64,000 bases of DNA. Origin: Hordeum vulgare subsp. vulgare. Taxonomy: Eukaryota > Streptophyta > Magnoliopsida > Poales > Poaceae. The translations under genes and the position numbers were made by a program. The notes under the pieces were generated by a model. It worked only from the letters and a program-made list of their open reading frames with translations. It searched no databases and had not been told where the DNA came from. The stretch is from contig NC_058521.1 of NCBI RefSeq assembly GCF_904849725.1, forward strand, positions 558,764,176 through 558,828,175, read 5' to 3'. This document shows positions 1 through 11,258 of this stretch, piece after piece. Numbering within the stretch: the first letter of the stretch is position 1; the number at the start of each line of letters is the position of its first letter.

Positions 1-170
1 GAAGTAGCATCATCATGCACATGCGACATATCAAGATTTCTAGCAAGAGGCGAAGTCGCAAACTTACTCATAACTGAAGGTGAATCAAGTACAGAGCTAG
101 ATGACAGTTCCTTACCTCTCCTCGTAGTGGAAGGCAAGATTTTAGTTCTTGGATCTTTCGGATTCCTCAT
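1..170 (-). pseudogene. gag N-terminus, Sabrina-type Gypsy element (cut by window edge)
   Basis: The first roughly 57 codons of a gag-like protein read leftwards from an ATG at 170-168 and leave the window at base 1. The stretch aligns by eye with the start of the complete minus-strand element further on (gag start near 26885), sharing the same opening residues MRNPKDPRTKIL. It follows the primer site at 221-238 with the spacing expected of an LTR element. No stop is visible in this short piece, but the 27-bp tandem repeat seen in the other copy is not expanded here. I call it a pseudogene fragment because only the start can be seen. The full ORF may continue to the left. Confidence 0.7.
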
Positions 171-220
171 AATGACCAACAGACGAAAATCCCAAGTGAC
201 TCAGAGAATATAGCTGTGCT

Positions 221-238
221 TCCCTAGCAACAGCGCCA
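221..238 (-). other. primer binding site (degenerate tRNA-Asp type)
   Basis: Read on the minus strand, this 18-mer resembles the complement of the 3' end of plant tRNA-Asp (TGGCGCCGTTGCCGGGGA) with two mismatches. It lies 11 bases inside the LTR end at 250, which orients the element on the minus strand. Confidence 0.7.
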
Positions 239-249
239 GAAAAAGGTCT

Positions 250-1836
250 TGATAACCCACAAGTATAGGGGATCACAACAGTTTTCGAGGGTAGAGTATT
301 CAACCCAAATTTGTTGGTTCGCCAAAGGGGAAGCGAAAGAATATTCTCAAGTATTAGCAGCTGAGTTTGTCAGATTCAACCACACCTGAAAGATTAGTGT
401 CTACAAGAAAAGTATCAGTAGCAAAGTAGTATGATAGCGACGGTGCGAGAAATGATCTGTTGACGACGGACTATTCCTAACTGTTGTATCAATGGCGCTA
501 GTAAGTTGCACGTGGGCGAGTAATTATTCTTCCCCGACAACAGTGTCGGAAAAGGATCTTGCAACAAGTAATAGCGAAGTAGAAAGGAACAACAGTAGCA
601 GCAGCAGCAGCAAAGTAACAACAGTAGCAACAATAGCAGCAAAGTGGCCCAATCCCTTTTGTAGCAATGGACAAGCCTGGACAAGGTAACGTAGCAAGGA
701 CCAGTAGTAAAAAGACTCGTAGGCAGTGGATCGGTGATGGATGAGTATGACGGATGTGATTCATCATGTAACAGCTATAACATGGAGAGATATCTAACTA
801 GCTCCCGTTCGTCAATCTAATGTAGACATGTATTCCGTATATAGTCATACGTGCTTAGGGAAAAGAACTTGCATGACATCTATTGTCCATCCCTCCCGTG
901 GCAGCGGGGTCCTAATGGAAACTACGGGATATTAAGGTTCTCCTTTTAATAAAGAACCGGACCAACACATTAACACTTGGTGAATACATGAACTCCTCAT
1001 ACTACGGTCATCTTCGGGAGTGGTTCCGGCTATTGTCACTCCGGGGTTGCCGGGTCATAACACATAGTAGGTGACTACAACTTGCAAGATAGGATCTAAA
1101 ACACACATATATTGGTGACAACATAATAGGTTCAGATCTGAAATAATGGCACTCGGGCCCTAGTGACAAGCATTAAGCATAGCCAAGTAGTAGCAACATT
1201 AATCTAGAACATAGTGGATACTAGGGATCAATCCCCGTCAAAACTAACTCGATTACATGATAGATCTCATCCAACTCATCACCGGCCAGCAAGCCTACAA
1301 CGAGATTACTCACGAACGATGAAGAGCATCATGGAATTGTCGATGGAGGAAGGTTGATGATGATGATGGCGACGATTTCCCCTCTCCGGAGCCCGGAACG
1401 GACTCCAGATCTGCTCTCTAGATGAAGAACAGGAGGTGGCGGCGCCTCCGTATCGTAATACGCGATGAAACCTTCTCTCTGATTTTTTTCTGGTGAGACG
1501 GAAGATATAGAGCTGAGTTTGGGGGCGGTGGTGCCACGTGGGCCCCACAATCCCTCACGGCGCGGCCTAGGGGGGTGGCCGCGGCTTGTGGGCTTGTGGC
1601 CCACTGGCATGCCCCCTTCCGTGGATCTTTGCGCCGGTATTTTTCTTTTATTCCAGAAAAAACCTCCGTAAATTTTCAGGACATTCCGAGAACTTTTATT
1701 TCTGCACGAAAACAACACCATGGCAATTCTGCTGAAAACAGCGTCAGTCCGGGTTAGTTCCATTCAAATCATGCAAATTAGAGTCCAAAACAAGGGCAAA
1801 AGAGTTCGGAAAAGTAGATACGACGGAGACGTATCA
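250..1836 (-). repeat. 5' LTR of Sabrina-type Gypsy element (LTR-A copy 1)
   Basis: On the plus strand it starts TGATAACCCACAAG and ends GACGTATCA; on the minus strand this is TGATACGTC..TTATCA, with the usual TG..CA ends. It is near-identical in layout to the two LTRs at 18648-20260 and 26965-28581. It is about 30 bp shorter because a CAG/CAA-rich triplet tract near 580-640 has fewer units. A TATA-like box reads on the minus strand near 1503-1510, directly after a GC-rich inverted repeat. The insertion interrupts a Tat-type integrase gene at 1836/1837. The likely target duplication is TGGAT (1837-1841), but its partner lies outside the window. Confidence 0.85.
1538..1604. repeat. GC-rich inverted repeat (LTR-A copy 1)
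   Basis: Arms GTGGGCCCCACAA and TTGTGGCCCAC flank a GCGGCC/GGCCGC inner stem. It sits next to the minus-strand TATA-like box of the LTR. It is one of eight related inverted repeats in this window. Confidence 0.75.
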
Positions 1837-2159
1837 TGGATCTCCTCGAGGAAGCAAGGGACTTGGCCTTGACCCAGACGGCCATCGATCAACAGAAGTT
1901 GAGATACTACCACACCAAGAAGATCAAGCCTCTCTCTTTTAGAGAGGGAGACTTGGTGCTCAGAAAAATCCAACGCACCGTCGGCCAGCACAAGCTCTCA
2001 TCCCCATGGGAGGGACCCTTCATCATCAGTAGGGCATTGCACAACAACGCATACTACTTGATTGATGCCTAGAAGCCAAGGAAGCGCAAGAGGGACGACT
2101 CCGGCCAGGAGACGAAACGTCCATGGAACGCGGCATTGCTTCGCCCATTCTACTGCTAG
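1837..2159 (+). pseudogene. Gypsy integrase C-terminus, premature stop
   Basis: The reading frame from 1836 encodes the end of a Gypsy integrase: an EEARDLALTQTAIDQQKLRY helix, then FREGDLVLRK and WEGPFIISRA, which are the DNA-binding C-terminal motifs of this family. A TAG at 2070-2072 interrupts the frame. The same frame then continues through a basic stretch to a natural-looking terminus (LRPFYC, stop 2157-2159). The beginning of the protein is missing because the Sabrina-type LTR is inserted at its 5' side. The product would have joined element cDNA to the chromosome. Confidence 0.75.
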
Positions 2160-2972
2160 AAGGCAAGTATCAAACATGGAAAGAGCATGCACAAATGTAT
2201 CTTTCCCCCTCTTCAGGGATTTCCAAATGAATACAATGAAAAGAGCATGCCTTATGCTTCTTTTTAAGTTCATATCTAGAGTGCTCACTGTGCGAAGCTC
2301 CTTGCTGGCTCTAATAAGCTCGGGGGCTCGCTAGCTGCCTGGACGCCTTCCTTATGTTGTAGAAAAACACATACTGTATTGCGGACCGATCCCTGGTCAC
2401 CACGTAACAGCTACGGACCGGCTCCCGGCTGTCCGGCTAGCGAGGCGACGCCAGGTAAGGCCGGATGCATGCTAAAGTTTGACTACAAAAAGGTGGTCGG
2501 CTCGGGTTGGCTTGATCTATGTTACGATCTCATTCTAGCCGGCCTCTGCTGGTTTATGTCTGAATCTTCAAGTCTTGATGGCTTCGAAAAATCTAAGTCT
2601 TGTATTCGCAAGGCCAGAAACCTTGACCCAGTCACAGACCGGCTCCCGGCTGTCGGGCTGGCGGGTGGAAACTTGGGGATACATGGATTGGAGAAAAAGA
2701 AGTCAAGCATGAATCAAAAGATAAAGATATAAAACAACACGCATGGCAATACGAATATAATGATGAATCCATACATTCAAAATGCATTGGCCCACGGCCG
2801 AGGTTCATTACACCCCGAGTGGGTGGAACTGTTGGACTGACAAGATAATCTCAGACAACAAAAAATAGGACACCGGCTAAGGGGCTGCAGCCTCATCGGT
2901 CGCCCCGGCTGCTGCTCGTGAAGTGGTGGCTTCACCATCGCCGGCTGCTCCCGACGCGTTGGTGCCGTCTGC
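2160..2972. other. non-coding spacer of the Tat-type element
   Basis: No supported coding sequence was found. Short direct repeats such as GACCGGCTCCCGGCTGTC occur near 2416 and 2639. The stretch lies between pol and the 3' end of the antisense gene. Confidence 0.5.
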
Positions 2973-5900
2973 TCAGCGAGGGCTTCCGGCTCCGTCCGCA
3001 CCGGAGTCGGCATACACCGCGCCGCTGGAGCCGACAACATTATCCACCTCACGGGCCACCTCGTCGGAGCTGCCATCGGCGTCATAGGGTTGAAGGCCAT
3101 GCAAATCTTCAGGGATCACATTGCCGCCTTCATCCCGCTCCAAGTTGAGCTCGTCCCAGGCGGCGTACGTGGCGATGTCGCTGGCCCTCACGCACAGCGC
3201 CTCCTCCACGGCTGCAGCTCCGCCTCCGAGCCGTCGCGCTGAGCGACGAGCTTGCCCAAGTCCAGGTTTCGGTACCAAGACTTGGCCAAGCGTAGGGCCA
3301 TGTAGGCTCCAGCGCGCGCAGACGAGGCACGCCAGGCGTCAAGACGTTCCTCGCCAACCGCAAGCCAGCGGGTGAGTCGGCTCATCGACACCGGCTCCAT
3401 TCCATCAGGCCATAGGGCCGCCACCATCGACGAGCCTGCGATCTGGAGCTGAGCCACAGACTCGACCAGGACACGCAGGCGGGCCCTGAGGCCCACTCCG
3501 ATCTCCTCCACGCTCTAGCCGGAGGTAGCATCCACCTCCTACCCAGACGCGCGGTGCTCCTCGCGGCTCACCTCGACGACCGTGTCGGCTGCGCCCTGTG
3601 TCTCAGGGAAGAGGCCTGAGACAGGGAAAGGGGTGCAAAAATGAGTAAGAAGAGGAGACAGCCAAGAAAGTTCAAGAAAAAACAAAAGAAGACTCACGAT
3701 TGAAGTCGTCATCAGTCTCATGGGCGCTCTCTAGGACCTCGAGCTCCCGCACCTTGCTCGCTTGAGTAAGGCAAGCAACTTCCTCCTGGAGGGTCGCCGC
3801 CGAGTCCAGGGCCTTGGCCAGCTGCGTCTGCTTCTGGGCCAGGGCGTCCTCCTTCTCCTTCAAGGCGGCGTCCTTGAGCTTCATCTCCTCGAGATGAAGC
3901 GACCCAAGACGTTGCACATTAGAAGTGTGGGAAGCGTCCTTCTCCTGCAGAGAGGCGCGCACCGGCTCCAGCTCAGCCCGGCCAGCCGCCTCGAGCTCCT
4001 TCTTCTCCGTCTGGAGAAGAGCTAGTTGCTCCTGGAGCCGGCCGTCCGTGTCTCGCAGGGCGTCCCGCTTCACGACCACCTCGCCCAGCCGGGCTTGAAG
4101 CTCGGCAACCTGACCTTCAGCTACCTGGTGCTGAGCCCGCAACATGTTGAAGGCCTGCACCTGGGCATCATAAAGATCCTACAAGGCAAGGATAAAGCAG
4201 AAGTAAGATTCGGCTTGGTTAAGTCATAACCAGCCCGATTCTCGGGGGCTACACCCAGTTGGTGAGCTAGCGCGCCCCCACTAAAGAAGCAAAGCAAGAG
4301 AAGAAGCTCAAAAGAGATTCGGCCCGGCCGATGCTCGCCCGACCCGACTCTCGGGGGCTACACCCAGTGGGTGCGATGGCGCGCCCCCAGTGATTCAAGA
4401 AGAAGAAAAGAAAAATCAAAGATAAAGATGAGGCACTTACCCTGGTGCGTTCCTCCAAGCGCTCCAGATCGCCGCCCACCACGCGGGCCGCCTGGTCCAC
4501 CTTGAACCGGTTGCTGGCAAACATCGACACCAGCTCCAGGACACCGTGGAGCGCGGTGCATGCACGCAGCTTCGAGCGTGCTAGGTTGGCTGCTCGCCAA
4601 GTCTTCATCGGCCGGCTCCCGACCCTGGCGGCCGGCTCCGCTGGCATTCCGGCTTGCGTTGCCTCCTCGGCAGGAGGTGGATGGACCGCATCCGACGCAT
4701 CCGTGTTCGCTCCTGGCGCATTTAGCGCATCCATGTTCGCTCATGGCGCGTCGAGGACCAGTTCCGGCGCGTTGGGCGCTGCTTCGGCCCTAGGTGAATC
4801 CGGGATCACCTCAAGATCCATCGGCACAGAGGCGTCCGGCTCGGAGGGCTGGGCCTCCTCAGCCCTCGGGGCGCGCCTCGGGGCCGCCTCGCTAGCTGGC
4901 TCCTCCACGCGAGCATGCGTGGAGGGGTCATGTCTAGCCTTTGTACGCTTCTCCGCCGGCTTCTCGGCCTGGCTGGGGTGAGACTGTCCCTCGGCCGCCT
5001 TCCCCGCGGCTGTGTCCCACCGGCGATTGGACTGCTCCTCGAGCTCCCTCCGGGCAGCTTTAGCTGCTGCCCAGCCGGCCCGCTCGGCTGCGGAGGCGGT
5101 GTCTTCCTCCATATCCTCCACCTCCCTGCCGGACGACATTTTTAAGGAACAAAGCTTCACACAAGGAAAATAAACAAAAGGGGGAGGAACCCTTACCTTG
5201 CAACGATGGGCACCTGCCTCCTGCCGCCACCACGACGCTTCTTAGCGCCGCCTGCCCGTGCTCTGGCTGGAGGACCCGTCGCCGGGTGCTTAGGGGTCGG
5301 CCTAGAAGCTGTGGCACCCTTGCCCTTCTTCATGGCCGCCTCGGCCCTTTGACGCCGTCCGCGTGTCAGTGGTGGGCTGGTGACCTCCTCCACCCCATCG
5401 GAGTCTTCCTCGAAGGCTGCATCAGATAGGAATGAGGGGGTCTCGCCATCATCCGTCCATTCTACGACGGAGGGCCGCAGATGCTCACCAGATGGCTCCG
5501 TCCCTTCTGACTCCAGCGTGTTCTCCGAGCCTTCGGAGGAAGCCGAGCGAGACTCGATCACGCCCTCGTCCTCGATCTCCGAGGCGTCGGACGCTGCCAC
5601 GTCGGGGGCAGGCGGGTTGAGTGATGTCTGCAGCTTCTCGAACAGCTGCGCAAAGGATTTGACAGCCGGCTCAGCGAGACGGCCAGTCGCGAGACAAACA
5701 GCAAAAACAGAACAACAAAGGGCGCTTACCACCGGAGGCGGATGGGACATGTTGTAAGGGATCATCCCGCATGACCAGTTCCCGCTGTCGTCCATGCGGG
5801 CGGTGGAAATCTGGTTCACCCCTCGCGCCACCGTGCTGGGGGTGAATCTCTTGGTGGATGTCCGGCAGGGGTCGTGCCGGCCGCTCATCTGCCAGACCAG

Positions 5901-6830
5901 ATGGGGCCGCTTCTGCAGCGGCAGGATCCTGCGAGTAACCATGGTGGTGAGCAGGTCACGGCCAAGGAGGCCGCCTTTCTCCAAAATGTCGAGGTGGGCG
6001 CTGATCTACACCACCTCGAGAATCGGCTTCGGGAACTTCGCCGTCCAGTTCAACTTCGTCGGAGGATTAATGTTGAACGGGGGCATGTTGAGGGCGTCTC
6101 GGGCAGGGTCGGCGTTTTTCACGTAGAAGAAGCCCTTCTGCCACTGCTTGATGGACTACTGCAGCGGCAGCTGGGGGAAGCCGGACTTCGAATGATGATG
6201 CACGAGTGCAGCTCCGCACAACGTCATCGTGCGTGGCCCGACGTGCTTCTCCAGCGCGGCCTTGTCTATCGCAATGGGCTGCTGCTTGAAGAAAAACAAG
6301 CTTCGCCAGAGATCGAGGCGGGGCTTGATCCCCAGGAAGCCCTCGCACAAGACCACGAAGGCCGACAACTGCAAGATGGCGTTCGGCGCTAGCTGGTGCG
6401 GCTGCAAGCCGAAGAAGTGGAGCCACTCGGAGAAGAAGGAGCTCGCCGAGATCCCAAAGCCCTTGTAGAAGTGCATGTCGAAAATGACGATCTCTCCCAC
6501 TGCAGGTGTTGGGGCGGTCTCGGCGCTAGGGATCCGCACCAGCACCTGGAAGGCCCGGGGCAACAACCGGTGATGGCGGAGCGCCTCGATATGGCCTTCG
6601 CAGATCTCACTACCCAGCCAAGCTCCCTGCGACGAAGTCTTCTTCGAGGAGGAGCCGCCGGCCGTGGCTGCTGCCGGCTCGAGCTCGAGAGGGCTGGTGG
6701 CTCGACGACGACGGGGATGACGAAGACGAAGAGGACGAGCTCTTTCTCTCTGGTCTCAGGGATGAAGAGGGCATCGATGCGGGGCGAGAAGGGGCGAGTG
6801 GCCTTCTTGGAACCCCCGCATCCCATTTAA
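2973..6830 (-). pseudogene. spliced antisense gene of Tat-lineage Gypsy element (putative gypsy-type transposon domain)
   Basis: The minus strand carries a multi-exon gene. Exon 1 (about 6.8 kb down to 5730) encodes a conserved block (about 6566-6160) with GEIVIFDMHFYKGFGI, FFGLQPHQLAPNAILQLSAF and LGIKPRLDLWRSLFF. I recognise this as the plant 'putative gypsy type transposon' domain (Pfam Transposase_28), of unknown function. Further exons are Glu/Ala-rich, and 4178-3698 encodes a long coiled coil. Consistent splice signals are GTAAGC at 5729, GTAAGG at 5196, GTAAGT at 4440 with acceptor TTGTAG before 4178, and GTGAGT at 3697 with acceptor CTCAG before 3615. In-frame stops (for example near 6157, 6003, 4741 and 3540) and a frameshift near 3200-3270 show decay. 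The start codon and the last exon are uncertain. Confidence 0.7.
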
Positions 6831-7208
6831 ACCCCACGAAGCGTCGTGGGGAGGGGATCCGATGCGCGCGGAACCCCACTAACCCCGTGTATTACGGGTG
6901 GTAGCGCTTCCCTAAGCCCGACCGCCGCGGAGTAAATCCCCACAGGATCTTCCGCGCGGAGGCCGAGGGGGCGTCGTGACGGGACCCAGGGCCCAGGCCC
7001 GGTCCCGTTACCAGTAATCACCATCATTACGTCAGGCTGGGCCTGGCACGTGGCGCGATCTGAGCGACCTACGACAAAGTCGAGGCATCACTTCGAAGCC
7101 AACCGGCTTCGGAGCCGGCGTCCCCTGCCGCGGATGGCGGCAGGAATACCAAGACAAAATATCAAGCCGGCGAGGCCGCCCGTCCGCAGACGGCGGGCCT
7201 CTCCACCT
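6831..7208. other. non-coding region between antisense gene and polypurine tract
   Basis: GC-rich DNA with no supported ORF. It would hold the promoter and 5' leader of the antisense gene, but I see no convincing TATA box. Confidence 0.4.
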
Positions 7209-7219
7209 TCGGGGACTAC
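7209..7219 (+). other. polypurine tract of the Tat-type element
   Basis: TTCGGGGACTAC lies immediately before the LTR start TGTCGGGGGGG. This arrangement is familiar from cereal Gypsy elements and sets the plus-strand orientation. Confidence 0.7.
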
Positions 7220-7526
7220 TGTCGGGGGGGTAACCCCTGGGTAGGCTCATCGAGCCTTCTCCTTCATCTCTTGCCCAAAAGATATGACCAAGTATAGTTT
7301 CCCAAGGCCCAAATCCTCTGGCCAACTAGGCTGCGCCTGCCGGCTGGAGGACAAGGCGGCCAACTCTCTGGCCGGCCAGGCAACCCCTATCGGCTAGAGG
7401 CGAGACGGCTACCTGTCCCTGACCGCCTTGGCCAAGCCGACCGGCTAGGGACGAGGCGGCCGTGCCCCAGCCGGCTAGCCAAGTGAGCTAGCCGGCCGGG
7501 GATCACAAGTCACTTCGGATCATAGG
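7220..7526 (+). repeat. 3' LTR of the Tat-type element (first 307 bp)
   Basis: It begins TGTCGGGGGGGTAACCCC right after the polypurine tract. The sequence is rich in CCGGC/GCCGG words. It is interrupted at about 7526 by LTR-C; the remainder is not in the window. Confidence 0.65.
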
Positions 7527-8181
7527 TGCTACGTTGACAGAAACCTTCGGTCGTCTCTTGATCTTGCGTTGTTTTTCCCTTGAAGAGGAAAGGGTGATGC
7601 AGCACAGGAGCAGTAAGTATTTCCCTCAGTTTGAGAACCAAGGTATCAATCCAGTAGGAGAATCTCGTCAAGTCCAGAGTACCTGCACAAACACAAAGAG
7701 CTTGCACCCAACGCTATAAAGGGGTTGGCAATCCATTCAAGATTGATTGCAAAGTGAGATCTGAAGGCGAAAAGTGCAACGAAGAAAAAGTGTAAGGCTG
7801 AAAATATGGTGTGGAGTAGACCCCGGGGCCATAGTGTTCACTAGAGGCTTCTCTCAAAATAGCAAATATTGCAGCGGGTGAACAAATTACTGTTGAGCAA
7901 TTGATAGAACCGCGCAAATTCATGACGATATCTAAGGCAATGATCATACATATAGGCATCACGTCCGAGACAAGTAGACCGATACTTTCTGCATCTACTA
8001 CTATTACTCCACACATTGACCACTATCCAGCATGCATCTAGTGTATTGAGTTCATGACGAACAGAGTAACGCCTTAAGCAAGATGACATGATGTAGAGGG
8101 ATAAACTCAAACCAATGATGAAACCCCCCATCCGTTTACCCTTGATGGAAACAACACGATGCGTGCCTCGCTACCCCTTCT
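7527..8181 (-). repeat. LTR-C fragment (minus)
   Basis: From about 7550 it matches, by eye, the inner end of the LTR-C copies at 40896-42369 and 46576-50590 (for example GATGCAGCACAGGAGCAGTA). It begins TGCTAC, the complement of the LTR-C end GTAGCA, followed by about 22 bases not present in the other copies. A BARE LTR inserted after CTTCT (8177-8181) cuts its right side. The remainder of the LTR is missing from the far side. Confidence 0.65.
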
Positions 8182-10003
8182 TGTTGGAATTATGCCCTAG
8201 AGGCAATAATAAATATAGTTATTATTATAATTCCTGTATCAAGATAATAGTTTATTATCCATGCTATAATTGTATTGAATGAAGACTCATTTACATGTGT
8301 GGATACATAGACAAAACACCGTCCCTAGCATGCCTCTAGTTGGCTAGCCAGTTAGTCAATGATAGTCAGTGTCTTCTGATTATGAACAAGGTGTTGTTGC
8401 TTGATAACTGGATCACGTCATTGGGAGAATCACGTGATGGACTAGACCCAAACTAATAGACGTAGCTTGTTGATCGTGTCATTTTGTTGCTACTGTTTTC
8501 TGCGTGTCAAGTATTTATTCCTATGACCATGAGATCATATAACTCACTGACACCGGAGGAATGCTTTGTGTGTATCAAATGTCGCAACGTAACTGGGTGA
8601 CTATAAAGATGCTCTACAGGTATCTCCGAAGGTGTTAGTTGAGTTAGTATGGATCAAGACTGGGATTTGTCACTCCGTGTGACGGAGAGGTATCTCGGGG
8701 CCCACTCGGTAATACAACATCACACACAAGCCTTGCAAGCAATGTAACTTAGTGTAAGTTGCGGGATCTTGTATTACGGAACGAGTAACGAGACTTGCCG
8801 ATAAACGAGATTGAAATAGGTATGCGGATACTGACGATCGAATCTCGGGCAAGTAACATACCGAAGGACAAAGGGAATGACATACGGGATTATACGAATC
8901 CTTGGCACTGAGGTTCAAACGATAAGATCTTCGTAGAATATGTAGGATCCAATATGGGCATCCAGGTCCCGCTATTGGATATTGACCGAGGAGTCTCTCG
9001 GGTCATGTCTACATAGTTCTCGAACCCGCAGGGTCTGCACACTTAAGGTTCGACGTTGTTTTATGCGTATTTGAGTTATATGGTTGGTTACCGAATGTTG
9101 TTCGGAGTCCCGGATGAGATCACGGACGTCACGAGGGTTTCCGGAATGGTCCGGAAACGAAGATTGATATATAGGATGACCTCATTTGATTACTGGAAGG
9201 TTTTCGGAGTTACCGGGAATGTACCGGGAATGACGAATGGGTTCCGGGAGTTCACCGGGGGGGGGGGGCAACCCACCCCGGGGAAGCCCATAGGCCATAA
9301 GGGTGGCGCACCAGCCCTTAGTGGGCTGGTGGGACAGCCCAAAAGGGCCCTATGCGCCAAGGATAAGAAATCAAAGGAAAAAGGAAAAAAAAGGAGGAGG
9401 TGGGAAGGGAGGGGGACTCCCTCCCACCAAACCTAGTCCAACTCGGTTTGGGGGGAGAGTCCTCCCCCTTGGCTCGGCCGACCCCCTTGAGGGTCCTTGG
9501 ACCCCAAGGCAAGGCCCCCTCCCTCCCACCTATATATACGGAGGTTTTAGGGCTGATTTGAGACGTTTTTTCCACGACAGCCCGACCACATACCTCCACG
9601 GTTTTTCCTCTAGATCGCGTTTCTGCGGAGCTCGGGCGGAGCCCTACTGAGACAAGGTCATCACCAACCTCCGGAGCGCCGTCACGCTGCCGGAGAACTC
9701 TTCTACCTCTCCGTCTCTCTTGCTGGATCAAGAAGGCCGAGATCATCGTCAAGCTGTACGTGTGCTGAACGCGGAGGTGCCGTCCGTTCGGTACTAGATC
9801 GTGGGACTGATCGCGGGATTGTTCGCTGGGCGGATCGAGGGACGTGAGGACGTTCCACTACATCAACCGCGTTCTCTAACGCTTCTGCTGTACGATCTAC
9901 AAGGGTATGTAGATCACTCATCCCCTCTCGTAGATGGACATCACCATGATAGGTCTTCGTGCGTGTAGGAAATTTTTTGTTTCCCATGCGACATTCCCCA
10001 ACA
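8182..10003 (+). repeat. 5' LTR of BARE-1/Angela element
   Basis: It starts TGTTGGAATTATGCCC and ends TTCCCCAACA, 1822 bp, the expected length for BARE-1/Angela LTRs. A TATA box (TATATATA) lies at 9531-9538. A perfect 9-bp stem (CACCAGCCC/GGGCTGGTG, loop TTAGT) lies at 9309-9331, inside an outer GGCGCA/TGCGCC pair. The LTR supplies promoter and polyadenylation signals for the element. Confidence 0.95.
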
Positions 10004-11258
10004 GTGGTATCAGAGCTAGGTTCATGCGTAGATGTCTTCTCGAGTAGAACACAAAAGTTATTGTGGGCGGTGATGTGCGTTTTGCTACCCTCCTTAGACT
10101 TTTCTTGATTCCGCGGTATTGTTGGATTGAAGCGGCTTGGACCGACATTACTCGTACGCTTACGAGAGACTGGTTTCATCGTTACGAGTAACCCCCTTTG
10201 CTCAAATATGACTGGCAAGTGACGGTTTCTCCAACTTTAGTTGAATCGGATTTGACCGAGGAGGTCCTTGGATGAGGTTAAATAGCAACTCATATATCTA
10301 CGTTGTGGTGTTTGCATAAGTAAGATGCGATCCTACTAGATACCCTTGGTCACCACGTAAAACATGCAACAACAAAATTAGAGGACGTCTAACTTGTTTT
10401 TGCAGGGTATGATTGTGATGTGATATGGCCAATGATGTGATGTGATATATTGGATGTATGAGATGATCATGTTGTAATAGAAATATCGACTTGCACGTCG
10501 ATGGTACGGCAACCGGCAGGAGCCATAGGGTTGTCTTTATACTAACGTTTGTGCTTGCAGATGCGTTTACTATTTTGCTAGGATGTAGCTTTAGTAGTAA
10601 TAGCATAAGTAGCACGACAACCCCGATGGCAACACGTTGATGGATGATCATGGTGTGGCGCCGGTGACAAGAAGATCGTGCCGGTGCTTTGGTGATGGAG
10701 ATCAAGAAGCACGTGATGATGGCCATATCATGTCACTTATGAATTGCATGTGATGTTAATCCTTTTATGCACCTTATTTTGCTTAGAACGACGGTAGCAT
10801 TATGAGGTGATCTCTCACTAAAATTTCAAGACGAAATTGTGTTCTCCCCGACTGTGCACCGTTGCTACAGTTCGTCGTTTCGAGACACCACGTGATGATC
10901 GGGTGTGATAGACTCAACGTTCACATACAACGGGTGCAAAACAGTTGCGCACGCGGAACACTCGGGTTAAGCTTGACGAGCCTAGCATGTGCAGACATGG
11001 CCTCGGAACACATGAGACCGAAAGGTCGATCATGAATCATATAGTTGATATGATTAGCATAGGGATGCTTACCGCTGAAACTATACTCAACTCACGTGAT
11101 GATCGGACTTGGGATAGTGTAAGTGGATGATGAACCACTCAAATGACTAGAGAGATGTACTTTTTGAGTGGGAGTTTAGCATATAATTTGATTAAGTTGA
11201 ACTCTAATTATCTTGAACATAATCTAAGTCCACTTTGAATATATTTGTGTTGTAGATC
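10004..11258 (+). other. untranslated leader of BARE element
   Basis: About 1.25 kb between primer site and gag start, with many short upstream ATGs. BARE elements are known for long structured leaders that contain packaging signals. No ORF here is supported as a gene. Confidence 0.7.
10005..10016 (+). other. primer binding site, initiator tRNA-Met type
   Basis: TGGTATCAGAGC begins one base after the LTR end. This is the classic plant Copia primer site for minus-strand DNA synthesis. Confidence 0.95.

Larger units (their letters stand above)
1837..7526 (+). mobile_element. Tat-lineage Gypsy element, 3' half
   Basis: From left to right this holds the integrase C-terminus (plus strand), about 0.8 kb of non-coding DNA, a large antisense gene, a polypurine tract and the start of the 3' LTR. 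Antisense genes between pol and the 3' LTR are known in Tat-lineage elements such as RIRE2 and Grande, and the visible order matches that plan. The left half was separated by the Sabrina-type insertion at 1836/1837 and lies outside the window. The right end is cut by LTR-C at about 7526. Confidence 0.75.

Noticed and set aside
415..767. Leu/Cys-rich and Ser-rich ORFs (89, 65 and 89 codons), also near 27109-27462
   Set aside because: They are translations of the CAG/CAA triplet tract of LTR-A and recur only because the LTR is repeated.
2379..2732. 117-codon plus-strand ORF in the Tat-type spacer
   Set aside because: No recognisable domain, low-complexity repeats of GACCGGCTCCCGGC, and no start context. 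Kept as non-coding.
4445..4981. 178-codon plus-strand ORF
   Set aside because: GC-rich shadow opposite exon 3 of the antisense gene, which has the recognisable composition and splice sites.
7714..8131. Minus ORFs repeated at 41027-41423 and in part at 47519-47795
   Set aside because: LTR-C sequence; the ORFs carry no known domain and vary in frame between copies.
8670..8918. 82-codon minus ORF repeated at 34854-35102
   Set aside because: Part of the BARE LTR U3 region, duplicated with the LTR.
10005..10016. tRNA-like matches at primer sites (also 16047, 30639, 26936, 58168)
   Set aside because: Only 12-18 bases complementary to tRNA 3' ends; these are primer binding sites, not tRNA genes.
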